NCBI GenBank assembly: GCA_034008185.1
Contig: CM067087.1
Span: forward strand, 44,876,590-44,940,589
Reading direction: 5' to 3'
Length of the DNA stretch: 64,000 bases
Source of the DNA: Gorsachius magnificus
Lineage: Eukaryota; Chordata; Aves; Pelecaniformes; Ardeidae
In this document: positions 28,001 through 37,951 of the stretch, piece by piece
How positions within the stretch are numbered: position 1 is the stretch's first letter
Layout of the letters: every line of letters starts with the position of its first letter
Made by a program: the position numbers and the translations under genes
The notes under the pieces: model-generated
Database searches by the model: none
What the model was told of the DNA's origin: nothing
What the model saw: the letters and a program-made list of their open reading frames with translations, nothing else

Positions 28001-31000
28001 AAAATATACAGTTAAAATCACTGAAGCTATGCGCTGAAGTCATGAACAGCCTGAGGGCATGATTAAAAAGCAGGATGTTGGTAGGACTAACAAAGTCCTA
28101 CTCAAGACAACTGTAGAATCATACATATTACATGTCTGAAGGTGCCGCTTAAAGAAATACAGCATGAACCGAACACAGAGCTGCTAATAACTGAAACCTG
28201 AGCACATGCCTAGAATACAGACAAAGTAATCAAAAGTACATAAAAGATGCATGATAAAAAATGATAATCAGTAAAAAAATGAATGCTATAGCATTTAATC
28301 AATTTCATATATATATGTGAGCATTGACCTGGATTCTTTAGATTTGGTGTTCTTTAGTCATTGACACACAGTTATGATTTTAACCTACAGTAGTGCCCTG
28401 AATAAAGAAACTAATGTGAAAAACCCAGTAAGAAATCATGTAAGAGATGAAAGCTCAGGGAGTGACTCCTGCTGAGGTCTGAACAGTCACCAGTGCTCAT
28501 GGAGTGAGCAGCTGCCCCTCAGAGCACCAAGAGTGGTCTGGGACCAGGGAAGCCTCCAACAGCGGCCAGCAACGATAGCGGCTGGCAGCACACACCAGTA
28601 TGACCGGCGGATGCTGGAAGCACAGCCAACACTTACTACAGAGTAGTTATACTTCTATTTACTGTTTCTGTAATACTGATTTTAACCACACAAATTTAAA
28701 TACTAAAATCTTTTCTGTTTTTCCAAGTAGTTATATAATAACCAAGAGGGGTTGAGAATGGATGGAGGGCTTTGTTCAGTTACGTACCGAGGTCTGCGAC
28801 ATGCTTGACTGCTGAGTGACACTCCCAGTGGGGGAAGTACATTGCCTCCCACCTGACAGGCTTGCCTAAATAGCAAGAATATGTGTCAAATATTGAAATC
28901 AAAAAGTGTTTAAGTGATGTTCATATTATTGCATAAACCATCAGAAACATCCCTCTCTACCATTACCTTTTCTCTGAGTTACCAGTAAAAATGTTTTACT
29001 CGGTGGAATTAGTTTTCAGCAAAGTGCACTCTGTGCTACAGAACGCTATCTGCAAGGTGCTAAATGCCTTGGATTCCTACCCAATTTCAGGCACTCGGAT
29101 TCTTGCTGATCAAGACTTGAACAAAAACTATCAGCGGTCAAGTCTATCAAACTCTTAAGGATGGAGCTAAGTGATCAGCTCACTACCTATGGTGCTCAGA
29201 ATTTTAAATGTGACATCATTAAAAACTGTCATTATTAAAACATCAGAATTTTTATTATGATTAGAATCCTCTAAAAATAAAAGAAACTTTATAAATGCTG
29301 TAAAGAACACCCTCATATTCTAGAATGATAATTTACGGATGCCCATCTAGTGTCTGTAACAGCACACTATTCCAGCCCTTTGGATGAATACAGGGACAGT
29401 GATTTAGAATTCTGAAGAATTCAGAAGACTGCATACAAAAACTCCTTAGCCTTCCCCAATCTGATTTTCTTTGCTCTGTCTCGGTAACTGTGTATGCACA
29501 CACAAATCAGTCACGAAAAAATGACAAATCAATATATTACCACAATCTAATGGAAAAGGTACAGAAGGAAAAGCCAGGAGCATAGAAGAGTCAGTCCCAG
29601 TTCTGACAACAAACAGCTATATTCCTGAAGTCTTTAACTCTGTTTTATCATTTCCATGTGTAAAAGCATTAACAGCCACCTATCTCTGCAAGATAGCATT
29701 CTCAATCCAAGGTCAATTGAGGTCAAAGAAAATCGTCCCACTGCTTGAATTTTCAAAATGGGTCTCCTCCAGTGTTCACTAATGTTAAAAGCTGTGCTTC
29801 AGAAATGGAATGTCATTTACTTCCTACATTTCCACACTCAGAGTTAAAATTGAATTTTGCCATTACTTACAATAAAGCCAGATGTGTGGCAAAACACACT
29901 CAGATACCAGATGTTCATTGATATTTGATTTCACTAAGATACATTGCTATTCATTGCTTTCCCCAACATTTTTTAGAGAAAATCATAGGATGAAGATTGA
30001 AGTAGTCTACTTTTAATAGTTATGTTATTACTGTTTGATGATTTACATGATGCATTATAATGTATGCAATAAAGCATGGAATGGTCGCCTACTGGAGCAT
30101 CTATAACACTGGACAAAATCCTCCAAATAGTTTGGAGGAAGATACAATTTAAAATAACAAAGTCATTAAAATGTAACAGTGAATTATTGTGAGGCGTTAA
30201 GCTCAGGCACTTAAGCTGTTATTACGTTTGACAATGCTCTAGAACTGTAGTCCTGCTCTAGAGAGTAGTACACCATTCTTTTTCAGCAATCTTCGCTCTC
30301 ACCTGTGGTACAGTTGCCAGACTCTGAAATTGGGTACTGCTTAAGTGCTGCTGCTGCAAAGCAGCAGTCTGCAGCATTAGATGCTGCTGTTGGGCTGCAT
30401 ACATCTGCTGGAGGTACTGAGCAGCTGAGCTAGGAGGACGATGCAAGGCCTGCTGAATAACCTGTGATGAATCAGTAGGTAATTAATTACAATTACAAAG
30501 TACACACCATGCTGACATGATGCTGAAGTTTACCTTTACAAGGAAATAAATTCTTTTCACACCAATTATGTAATACTGAACTCGCTCCATCACTGTTCTC
30601 AACCAAGTCACAGAATATAGTCAACATAAATATATTCACGTTTTCAAGGAAAGCCTGACAATCAGCTGACAATACAGCATCGTTCATAGAATCATAGAAT
30701 GCTTTGGGTTGGAAGGGACCTTTAGAGGCCATCTAGTCCAACCCACCTGCAGTAAGCAGGGACACCTTTAATTAGATCAGGTTGCTCAGAGCCTGGTCCA
30801 ACCTGACCTTGAATGTTAACTCATAACACAACATCCAAGCCTCTTAGGTTTTTGCCCACAAGTCCTACACAGTGTTCTGCTTTTTGAAAGATCAGGACAG
30901 CATGAGAGAGACTCAATTATCAAACCCAACAGAATGGGCTGTACAGAGATTGAGGAGACCTAATTTAAAGAACAGCAAGAGGTGGCTGGATCCAAAGCAG

Positions 31001-34000
31001 AAGTTACACACACACAGGTACCTCTGGATCCCTGTAGTCAATGTTGGTCAAACTAACAGCTTTATTTTGTGTTATTTTGTAAAGGCTTATCGCAATAACC
31101 CAAACCCTTAGGGAATGGTGAAAACCCCCAAACTTTCTAGCATAGCATTTCCCCCTCCCTTATTTGGGAGGTAGGCCTGTACCCTGCACTGTTCTTAAGT
31201 GGTCTGATACCCTTTGATAAACAATATCTTCTGAAAACCAGTAAGTCAGATATTGAGAAAGAAGACAGCAATTAAGAATGGAAAGTTAATCTTGTGTAAA
31301 GTGTTGTGCAATGCCTGTATCCGAGAGCACTGTGCAGGACAGTAAAGAGCATCTCATAGCGCAGTACCTGGACGGCATGCCTGTCAGAGCCGCTGTAGAC
31401 AGATATCTGAGGCAGCTGCGTCCGTGAAGTGGAGGTGGTAGTGATAGTCGTTGTAGATGCAGAACATGTTGTTGTGTTTGGCTCATTCTCCATAGCTGTG
31501 CAGTGTTCGTCCAGCCTGGCAGAACAAAAGTGGACAGAATAATGGACAATTTTTCAATTGATAAGTTTGTAGGATTTGCTATTACTTGATGGAATTTGTG
31601 AGACATGTGGTTATAATCTAAGGTCGATCAAGAGCAGCAGTAGGTGACCAATTTAAGAACACACGGAAGATTTCCAGCAAGCTACACAGGAGTACTGCCA
31701 CATCCCTCTTCCCCACAGCATAGTACAGAAACTGCTGGCTGACCATTCTGTACATTCAGCAAAACATGTGCTTGGCAAAAATCACTGGTGGCGTGCTCTA
31801 TTTGGAAAGAGATGGAAAGGATGTAGAGAAAAATGCTTTTACTTTTTACAGCAATACCTCCCAAAATACAGCAAGTCAAAGAAGAAACTACCTATTTAAG
31901 CATCTCTGATGATTCTTCCCCAGCCTTACAAGAGTTTCCCATTGCAGAGTACAATCTCTTTCCCAAAATGTCATCTTTAAAACCAAAATGAATCACATAT
32001 CTCAATATATGAGGGATGTTTAATTTCTTTTTCACTTTGGGTATTATGATTAACAGGAAATAGTACAGTTGCAGTTTATTGCTTTCAAAAGGATGTTGAA
32101 AAAATGGGTGTGGAGAAGATCCGTTTCCTCCTTATAATAAAGAAGGGTTCAGAAAAATGATCACTGAGAGTGCTGCAATGTACTAGAAAAAATCCCAGCA
32201 TTGCCAAGTGCTTAACAAACCACTGACTGGATGCTGCATCAAACAGGAATGTAATCAGGAGTTAACTCACACAGCTGAAAGCAGAATGTGGTGCTGCCAG
32301 GCTGCTACCTTGACCTCTCAAAACACGACTACTTTGTGAGCAGAGAACTGTATGTGATGCCGTAGCTCCTGATTACTTGGAATAACTAACTTTTTAATAG
32401 ATACACAGTCACCTAAGGACCTTATGCCTATCATCGTATTGTATTTCTGCATATGTTTCACAGTCAAAGAAAATTCATGGCAATAAAGCAGGCTTTAAAA
32501 GCAGAGATCCCTACTATTAGAACTGAAGAAAAAAATATGGCTTTGTTGTTAAAAATTCAGATCTGTTGTGCATTATTGATGCTATTTGTCTACCGACATT
32601 AGAACACAAGTTAACATACATGGGTTAAACCACTTCAACTGCAATAAAAACAGCATCACTTCTAAAACCACTTTACATTAATTTCACATAATGCTAATGA
32701 AAAGGACCTTGAAAGAGAGTCTTGTCTCCTCCAGAGGACATTAAAAGCACTTCAGAAGTATTTACACCTACAACTGGCCTAGCTAGTTTTATCAGACTTA
32801 TGCAACCAGTTAAATTAGCCTAAGAAAACAACACTGGATGTTTAAACTTCCTTCATTCTCAGCTGTTTTAGATGTATTATTAGTGAGATGTATCCCACTC
32901 TACTAGCTATTCCATCAGAAGTTTACCCCCATGAGAGCTGTTAATCCTTCAGCTGAAAGCATTTCATTTTCACAAATAATTTTGTCATTGCCCAAGTTGT
33001 TCCCACAGTCTATGTACAAGGAAAATGGGAAAGAGCTCCTGCGTGGCCTGGTGCAGAGGTGCGCCCCCAGTCCTCCTCGAGCACCTCGCTTAGAGCCGAT
33101 ACGAGATGCGTACTTGCCACCCCTCAGGCCTACCGCAAGACAAACGCCACGCAGGGTGGCACAAATGCGGGGAAACAGCGTGCCCTCTTTTGACTGAAGG
33201 AACAGTAAGGTGCTTCAACAGATGACACCTGTTAGAAACCTCTCCTCTCTTTTAGTGAGAAGTGGAATGTTTAAGGGAGAAGAGGAAATGCATAAAAAAA
33301 TAGTTGTTTTGAGCAAGGACACCAAGAATCCATTACAATTTAGCAGATGGATCTTTTATGACAGAAAACATAAAAATCATTACAGGCTTAAAAAAATCAG
33401 ACTGCCTTTACAGCGTTGCTTTCATTTACTTTACAACGCTGTATATGCAGAGACCACTTTGAGTTAAAAAAAAATAAATCTCAGATACAATTGACAAGTC
33501 TTCTGAAATTGCGTACTCAACAATATCAAAGGCAAAACTCCTAACTTCTAATAAAATTAATTTTGTTAAATGTACGAAGACCTTGCAATGATGTTGCCTG
33601 TGAGCAACCTGAACTCAAAAGAACCTCTGTAATGCAAAGTTTTAGAAAATGCACTGAACTCTGACTTTAAAAAAGCATTACGCATTTAAGTGATCCCAAA
33701 ATACAAAGCACAACAGAAAACTACATGAAAAACAAGTATTTATTTGAGTAGTAACAGCATGAGACACCACATAACTTCAAATTACACTGCACGCAATGTT
33801 AATATTGAGAGGTTTTGTTCCCTTTATATTTTTTGGTCAAAGCAAATATCTAAAGTAAAGTAAAAACATACCTGCTATTTTATACCAATAACATTAAACT
33901 ACCTTCACGGTGGATAGGTGTGTCACTACTCATGTTGTAGAAAGTTTGACTTTTGGTAAGTGTCATGGTAACAACGAACACTACTGACAGCCTGCAAACC

Positions 34001-34286
34001 GCTACTTGTATTTGAAAACAGGTTGGGGGTGGTTTTTTTGTTTGGTTGGTTTTTTTACAGTACAGTTTATTCTTACTATTTCCATTCATGACCTCTCCTT
34101 ACAACTGCAAGGGTACAAAACACAGACAATAAACGAAAATTTCATCTGAGTCTAATCCCTAGTTGTATACTTTTGTATACAACCAAAGGCTCCAAAATAA
34201 ATCCTCTCTCTTTCCCTCCACTCTAGCTACAGTACAGGCCAACCTTGCCCAAACCTTGAGGTTTTGTGTTTCTGTTGGGGGGGAAA

Positions 34287-34319
<33 letters not shown>

Positions 34320-34788
34320 GTCGAAACTATGCTCTGTAGAAATACAACCCACGCCACGCGTTGCAACTTGCCCGCCAAGCGGCACGGAGCGGCCCACCCC
34401 GGGGGCTGCCGGCGCGCTGAGGGAGCCCCGGGGCTGCTCCGCAGGCAGCGGCGGGGCCCTCGGCGGCGGCGGCCGGCACTCCCCGCCGCAGGCCGGGCCC
34501 GCCAGGCTGACCCGCCCCCTCAGCCCCTCACACCGAGCCAGCGGCCTCACCCAGCCCAGCCCCACCGCCGCCACAACCGGCGGCCGCGCTCCGGCCCCCC
34601 CGGGGGGGAGGGGAGGCCCCGCCCCCGCGCGGGGCCGGCCCGCCGCCGGGGCGCTGCAGGGCCGGGTCCCCGCCTACGCGCCCCGCCCCGCCGCGGCCTG
34701 GCCGGGGCCTGCCGCTGCCGCTCCCCCTCCTCCGCGCGTCCCGCCGGGAGACTCGCCTCGGACAAGCCGCTCACTCCGCTTCCGCCAT
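3847..34788 (-). CDS. Polyhomeotic homolog 3 (PRC1 subunit), 15 coding exons
   Basis: PHC3 is a Polyhomeotic subunit of the nuclear Polycomb repressive complex 1, which compacts chromatin and monoubiquitinates H2A. Its SAM domain polymerises and clusters Polycomb sites. All 15 coding exons join in frame to 960 residues (human about 983). In order: a Ser/Thr-rich N-terminus beginning MAEAE; a Gln-rich stretch (about 55-107); long Ser/Thr- and Gln/Pro-rich disordered regions (108-600); the HD1 segment (about 667-696); an FCS zinc finger with C756, C759, C775 and C779; a basic region with an alternating Arg/Glu run (about 860-875); and a C-terminal SAM domain (about 895-960). All introns are GT-AG. 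The start has a strong context (A at -3, G at +4) and matches the family N-terminus. The gene is divergent from PRKCI. The exon 8 Gln/Pro region seems shorter than in human. Identification is by recognised homology and is very secure. Confidence 0.97.
4002..9173 (-). other. PHC3 intron 14, with a CR1 copy
   Basis: The largest PHC3 intron. It is AT-rich and, apart from the CR1 copy at 4617-5343, I see no exon, RNA gene or recognisable repeat in it. Confidence 0.8.
4617..5343 (-). mobile_element. CR1 LINE, 5'-truncated, fairly young copy
   Basis: The plus strand reads the reverse complement of the CR1 3' end (cacagaatgg...ggttggaagggacc), so the element points along the minus strand. It keeps an unbroken 217-codon frame (4692-5345) for the C-terminal part of the CR1 ORF2 protein after the catalytic motifs, including [20 protein letters not shown] and [15 protein letters not shown], ending at a natural stop near the 3' end. 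The intact frame suggests recent insertion. It is too truncated to be mobile on its own. Confidence 0.93.
9174..9405 (-). CDS. PHC3: PHC3 coding exon 14 (start of SAM domain)
   Basis: Encodes residues 833-909. [17 protein letters not shown] leads into an alternating Arg/Glu run, then the SAM domain opens at [15 protein letters not shown] (W896). Donor GTATGT, ends in phase 1. Confidence 0.97.
9497..9647 (-). CDS. PHC3: PHC3 coding exon 13
   Basis: Encodes residues 782-832: a basic segment with SRWNRK and [11 protein letters not shown]. The acceptor at 9648 gives [11 protein letters not shown], which aligns without a gap to the mammalian KRYNVSC; a second AG six bases further in (exon start 9641) also keeps frame. 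The donor, GTCTGT, is weak and the following intron is only 91 bases. Confidence 0.92.
10948..11062 (-). CDS. PHC3: PHC3 coding exon 12 (FCS zinc finger)
   Basis: Encodes residues 744-781. It carries the FCS-type zinc finger with C756-x2-C759 and C775-x3-C779 around [16 protein letters not shown]. In this family the finger binds RNA or nucleic acid without sequence specificity. Donor GTACTC, ends in phase 2. Confidence 0.96.
11063..15134 (-). other. PHC3 intron 11
   Basis: A 4.1-kb AT-rich intron. I see only low-complexity A/T tracts and scattered open frames without resemblance to proteins. Confidence 0.7.
15135..15291 (-). CDS. PHC3: PHC3 coding exon 11
   Basis: Encodes residues 692-743, beginning [11 protein letters not shown] and ending with an acidic [10 protein letters not shown]. 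The exon opens with GTAAGT directly after its acceptor AG, so a donor-like sequence is fused to the 3' splice site. Its own donor, GTTTGT, is weak. Ends in phase 1. Confidence 0.93.
16134..16387 (-). CDS. PHC3: PHC3 coding exon 10 (HD1)
   Basis: Encodes residues 607-691. It contains [19 protein letters not shown] and the HD1 core [19 protein letters not shown], which is diagnostic of Polyhomeotic proteins. Phase 0 at the 3' end, donor GTAAGT. Confidence 0.97.
17471..17621 (-). CDS. PHC3: PHC3 coding exon 9
   Basis: Encodes residues 557-606: an acidic patch ([15 protein letters not shown]) followed by a Thr/Pro-rich stretch. Acceptor tgcag, donor GTGAGA, ends in phase 1. Confidence 0.95.
18552..19003 (-). 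mobile_element. CR1 LINE 3' fragment in PHC3 intron 8
   Basis: About 450 bases of CR1 3' end in minus orientation, beginning at the tail tcatagaatcatag. The frame for the ORF2 C-terminus is open, with [20 protein letters not shown] recognisable. Its last roughly 165 bases are nearly identical to the CR1 tail at 36556-36725, so both belong to one subfamily. Confidence 0.93.
19495..20264 (-). CDS. PHC3: PHC3 coding exon 8 (large Gln/Pro exon)
   Basis: The largest exon, 770 bases, encodes residues 300-556: a low-complexity Gln/Pro/Ser region with a five-Gln run and recognisable blocks such as [17 protein letters not shown] and [20 protein letters not shown]. The stretch after the Gln run is much shorter than I recall in human PHC3. 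Donor GTAAGT, phase 0. Confidence 0.96.
21767..22007 (-). CDS. PHC3: PHC3 coding exon 7
   Basis: Encodes residues 220-299, starting [20 protein letters not shown] and ending [12 protein letters not shown]. It is rich in Ser, Gln and Lys. Donor GTAGGA; ends in phase 1. Confidence 0.96.
24140..24560 (+). mobile_element. ancient CR1/L3-type LINE remnant (reverse transcriptase)
   Basis: Degraded plus-strand sequence. 'gatataatttacttggatttc' resembles the DIxYLDF reverse-transcriptase motif A region of CR1, and about 220 bases later 'agctgataacatgaagttactcaagg' resembles the FADDTKLL motif C region. There are several stops and indels. The order and spacing of the two motifs fit a decayed CR1 internal fragment with a deletion. 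Confidence 0.5.
24675..24773 (-). CDS. PHC3: PHC3 coding exon 6
   Basis: Encodes residues 187-219: [19 protein letters not shown], then a run of seven serines and CQSAATQ. Ninety-nine bases, phase 0 at both ends. Donor GTGAGC. Confidence 0.96.
27057..27215 (-). CDS. PHC3: PHC3 coding exon 5
   Basis: Encodes residues 134-186, from [11 protein letters not shown] to [10 protein letters not shown]. Donor GTAAGT, acceptor cttag. In frame at both ends (159 bases). Confidence 0.96.
28788..28865 (-). CDS. PHC3: PHC3 coding exon 4
   Basis: Encodes residues 108-133, including [17 protein letters not shown], which matches the mammalian protein closely. Seventy-eight bases, phase 0 at both ends, so skipping it would keep the frame. 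Donor GTACGT. Confidence 0.95.
30303..30461 (-). CDS. PHC3: PHC3 coding exon 3
   Basis: Encodes residues 55-107, the Gln-rich segment with [20 protein letters not shown] and repeated LQQQHL-like units. Acceptor cacag, donor GTGAGA, phase 0 at both ends. Confidence 0.96.
30684..30816 (-). mobile_element. CR1 LINE 3' tail in PHC3 intron 2/3 boundary region
   Basis: About 130 bases of CR1 3' end in minus orientation: tail tcatagaatcatagaatg followed by ggttggaagggacc. It lies in intron 2, just upstream of exon 3. Short and 5'-truncated. Confidence 0.92.
31368..31515 (-). CDS. PHC3: PHC3 coding exon 2
   Basis: Encodes residues 5-54: a Thr/Ser-rich run followed by the conserved [13 protein letters not shown]. 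The acceptor is ctgccag and the donor is GTACTG. It ends in phase 0. Confidence 0.95.
31516..34774 (-). other. PHC3 intron 1
   Basis: A 3.3-kb first intron. It includes a CpG-richer patch at about 33040-33190, and at its 5' end an A-rich purine tract (34284-34316) beside the CpG island. No exon or transposon is recognised. Confidence 0.7.
34284..34316. repeat. A-rich purine tract
   Basis: Runs of A interrupted by single G residues, preceded by a run of G (34277-34283). Low-complexity sequence at the border of the PHC3 CpG island; its length is probably polymorphic. Confidence 0.8.
34775..34788 (-). CDS. PHC3: PHC3 coding exon 1
   Basis: Fourteen coding bases encode MAEA plus two bases of Glu5; the donor is GTGAGC. 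Tiny first coding exons of this kind need the family N-terminus to be found; joining to exon 2 restores the expected MAEAE start. The ATG sits inside a YY1-like motif. Confidence 0.9.
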
Positions 34789-34791
34789 CTT
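34782..34791 (-). promoter_or_regulatory. YY1-like motif overlapping the PHC3 start codon
   Basis: CCGCCATCTT on the plus strand, or AAGATGGCGG on the minus strand, matches the YY1 core AAnATGGCGGC closely. YY1 sites at the start codon are a known arrangement in CpG-island genes. Binding is inferred. Confidence 0.55.
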
Positions 34792-34848
34792 CTCACCTCC
34801 CTCCGGGGGAGGTGCCGCGCAGGCGCGCTGGGCGCCGCCGGCGCCGGG

Positions 34849-34856
34849 CACGTGAC
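34849..34856. promoter_or_regulatory. E-box CACGTGAC
   Basis: A palindromic CACGTG with the AC flank preferred by USF and MiT/TFE factors, about 60 bases upstream of the PHC3 start codon. Occupancy is inferred. Confidence 0.45.
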
Positions 34857-34863
34857 GGCCCCC

Positions 34864-34875
34864 GCCGCCATGTTG
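34864..34875. promoter_or_regulatory. YY1-like motif GCCGCCATGTTG
   Basis: Matches the YY1 consensus GCCGCCATnTTG exactly. It lies about 80 bases upstream of the PHC3 start codon, next to the E-box. Confidence 0.55.
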
Positions 34876-35060
34876 TCGGGGGGGGGCCGGGCCCCGCGGA
34901 GCCTCCCGGGGCGGTGGTGAGGGAGCGCCTGGCTTCACGTTAGCGCAGGAAGGTTGTGGCGGGGGGGCAGCAGCAGCCCGGCTGGGATGAGGGATCTGGC
35001 CTCCCTCAGGGCCCGCGGGGGTGCGGCGTGTGTAGCTGAGCACGGCGGCAGGGACAGGCA

Positions 35061-36555
35061 TTTTAGTTTTCCTGTGATGGCGGTACAGTTGAGCTATATG
35101 TTTCCAGGGCCTATGGCAAATAAGTTTTACTCATTTCATGTTTTAGCTACAGTAGGAAAGTGAAGGCGGTGATACGTGCTTTTGGGAGGTTAAGGTCAGG
35201 AAAATACCTGCCTGTGGTGCTTTTCCACATTGGCGGCTCGAGGACCTCAGCAGCTTCATCCAGGCCACTGGTGGTGAGCTTTTAACTGCTCTGAGGGATA
35301 TGAAACAGAAGAGCCTTTTAGCTCCGTGTGCTAAGTTTTCAGTTCCTTCCTATGAAATGTCGGCTCTGAGCCTTTCCCTGCTACAAGGAAGACTACCCTT
35401 CCCTCCAAACTGACTGTAATTGATCCGAGTTGAATGAATTCCCATCTGTAGGTGGTAGCAGCTGCTGCACATTACCTGGCATAGATCAGCAAACCCACCC
35501 TCCATGAAGACAAAATAGCCATGATACCAGGTAGGCCTCATGCAAATCTTATGTGTGACATCTTGACAAGCTCGGCCTTTCTGTGATGAAGAAATACCTT
35601 CCATATCTTCAAATCGCATTATGTTATTACATAGCCTCCAGGTATACTGGTATTTTCAAATCTGCTTGCATTCTCAATGATGCAGAAAGAAAGCACCTAC
35701 ACTGGATAGAAGTGCTGGCTCGTGGCACTTTAAATATTTGACTGAGAACCAGTTGTGTGAGTGAAAATGAAATTGATTAAAAATTTGAGAACAGAACAAT
35801 AGGAACAAATTATAAAATGTAGCTCAGCAATACTTCTTTCTGCAATTAGGTTGCTGTTTGCTCACATAACGCAGTTTGACCAACTAATGATTGGACATGA
35901 AGGGACCAAAAAAAAAAAAAAAGCCAGACATCTAGCAGCTCGTTGGGATGGAGAAGTACTTTGCAAGGAAAAGAATCTTGGCAAGTGGCTTATAAAACTC
36001 AAATACCTTCTCAAAGCATTATCTATGAGCTGAGACTGTTGAAGGGGGACAGCCTGTGGTAAGTTGTGGCAATTTCCCAGGTCTTAACGAGGATGCCTCG
36101 TTTCTATTAAAGATCATATGTTAAGTAGGAGAAAATGGGAATTTTCATGGGTTAAAAAAGAAGGAGGTGTAGGGAAAATGAAGACTCATGTTAAAATATT
36201 CTTGGAGATCCAGTAGGAAATAGAAAATATGTTGGAAGTCCTGGTGCAAGGTATGGGTGAGTTCAGGTACAGCAAGGTACTTCCTGATGCACCAGAAAAA
36301 CGTAAGGCTGTGTGGAAGCTGGGTGGAGCAAATAACTTCTTTCTGAGGAGAAAAAACAAAAAACAACCAATGCAGGAAGGTCAGGCAGTGTGAAAAAAAA
36401 TTGTGTACTTTGTAACCACGCCTAAAGTAAACAGCAAATGAAACCCGAAGTTGTTTTATCACCCATCCGAGAAGGAGCAAGGCGTGTCGATTGGAAGTGC
36501 TCGTCCGGTGTAGCGGCCTGAACCCGAAAAAGCCAAATGCTGCACTGCTCTGACA
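35061..36555. other. spacer between the two divergent genes
   Basis: Sequence outside the CpG islands. I see no conserved exon. It holds one member of a 42-base repeat pair (35697-35738); the rest shows only short, unconvincing open frames. Further regulatory sequence for either gene could lie here. Confidence 0.6.
35697..35738 (+). repeat. dispersed repeat, copy A
   Basis: Forty-two bases starting ctacactggatag and ending ctttaaatatt match 39636-39677 at 36 of 42 positions. The flanks do not align, so this looks like the conserved core of an old dispersed element that I cannot name. Confidence 0.5.
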
Positions 36556-36725
36556 CGAGAGGTGGTGGAGGCCCCATCCCTGGGACCATTCCAGGCCAGG
36601 TTGGATGGGGCTGTGAGCAACCTGATGTGGTTCAAGGTGTCCCTGCTCCTGCAGGGGGGTTGGGCTGGGTGGCCTCTGGGGGTCCCTTCCAACCCAAAAC
36701 ATTCGATGATTCTATGATTCTATGA
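36556..36725 (+). mobile_element. CR1 LINE 3' tail between PHC3 and PRKCI
   Basis: A plus-oriented CR1 tail of about 170 bases, ending in the microsatellite attcgatgattctatgattctatga. It is nearly identical to the 3' end of the copy at 18552-19003 but in the opposite orientation. Confidence 0.94.
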
Positions 36726-37180
36726 CACAGCCAGGCAGATGTGATGCTGACTGGAGCACGGAGGGGGCAGCGGGGAAAAAAAGGGATTGGTTTTGCTGTA
36801 TTGAAGAAAACAAAGGATTCCGATTCCTTCAGATGGCCGGAAACATCCACTTGTTCAGGAAGCGTTGGGCAACATAAATACACGTTATCAAAGAAGCTGT
36901 TGATGTATCATTAAATAGGCAAAGCGGGAAGGAAATACTACTTGCAGCGATAAGGTGGCTTATGATTAACAGTTTTAGTAAAATACCTTTTATTAACCCT
37001 CCCCCTTCAGTTAAAAAGCATCCTTCCTGTTTATTTCTTAAAAAACATCTTAGCTGTTTGATAGATGGTAACTAAAGCTTCACCTGAAGTGAATATACGG
37101 TCCTGGGGGCAGCGTGGATTCCTTAGAATTCTTACAGAAAATGTTTTAATCAACAAGTTGTTGTAAGAAACGCATCCCCA
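36726..37180. other. spacer upstream of the PRKCI CpG island
   Basis: AT-rich sequence between the CR1 tail and the PRKCI island. I see no exon, repeat or clear motif. Confidence 0.6.
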
Positions 37181-37951
37181 TCGCTTCCGAACAGCTCCAG
37201 CTGCCCCCTCGGCTCCGCGCTGGCTGCCGGCGGGCAGCACGCTACATTTGCGATGGTTTTGTGTTAAAATCCTGAACTTTCAAATCAGGTTGGCGGTGAC
37301 AGAATTCGTAGAGGAGCCACGCTGCCGAAGGAGCGCGGTTAGGGGCGCCCCGGACCGTTTATTCCTGACTCCCGACGGCAGCAGTGGGTCGACAGCTCAG
37401 CCGGGTGCCCCGGCTGCTCTCCCGCTGCTCATCGCCCGCTCTGCGGTGAAGCCCCGCAGACCCGGCCGCTGCCAAAAGAAGCGAGGCACCGGAAGGGGGC
37501 GGGCCCAGCCCCGCCGCCGCCGCCCGGTACGCGAGGCGCTGCCCGCCCTCCTCCCCCGGGGAAGGGGGGCCCCCGGGCTCGGGCCCGGAGCGATGCGCTC
37601 CGGCGGCTTCGCTACGCGGATCCCGGCTGCCTCTGTGCCGCCGCCGCCGCCTCCCCCCCTGCGGTTCGGCGTGGAGCGTTCCGCTCCACAGGTGTGCGCT
37701 GGAGTCCTGCGGGGAGAGCCCATGTGCCGCGCGGGGTGGGGGGGAACACGCAGACGAGGCGGGGCGCCCACCGTCCCCCGGCGGCAGAGGTGCTGACCGG
37801 CCCTTCCGGACCGGGTGCCCGTCCCTGCTGGGAAGGGCCCGTGCTCCCCCCCGCATCACCCCTCACGGCTCCGCGCTCTCCTCCTGCCCCTTCTCCAGTC
37901 CCTCCCCCCCACCCCGGTGGTCCCGCCCGCCCCGGGGTGGTGCCGTGAGGA

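Larger units (their letters stand above)
34350..35060 (-). promoter_or_regulatory. PHC3 CpG-island promoter
   Basis: Dense CpG and GC-rich sequence surrounds the first coding exon. I see no TATA box. It holds an E-box with flank (CACGTGAC, 34849-34856) and two YY1-like motifs. The transcription start should lie a little upstream of 34788 on the minus strand. The long open frames on both strands are consequences of GC richness. Confidence 0.8.

Noticed and set aside
34264..34943. Two overlapping plus-strand frames of over 200 codons beside PHC3 exon 1
   Set aside because: They lie in the CpG island, antisense to PHC3, and consist of Pro/Ala/Arg/Gly low-complexity sequence expected when stops are rare in GC-rich DNA.
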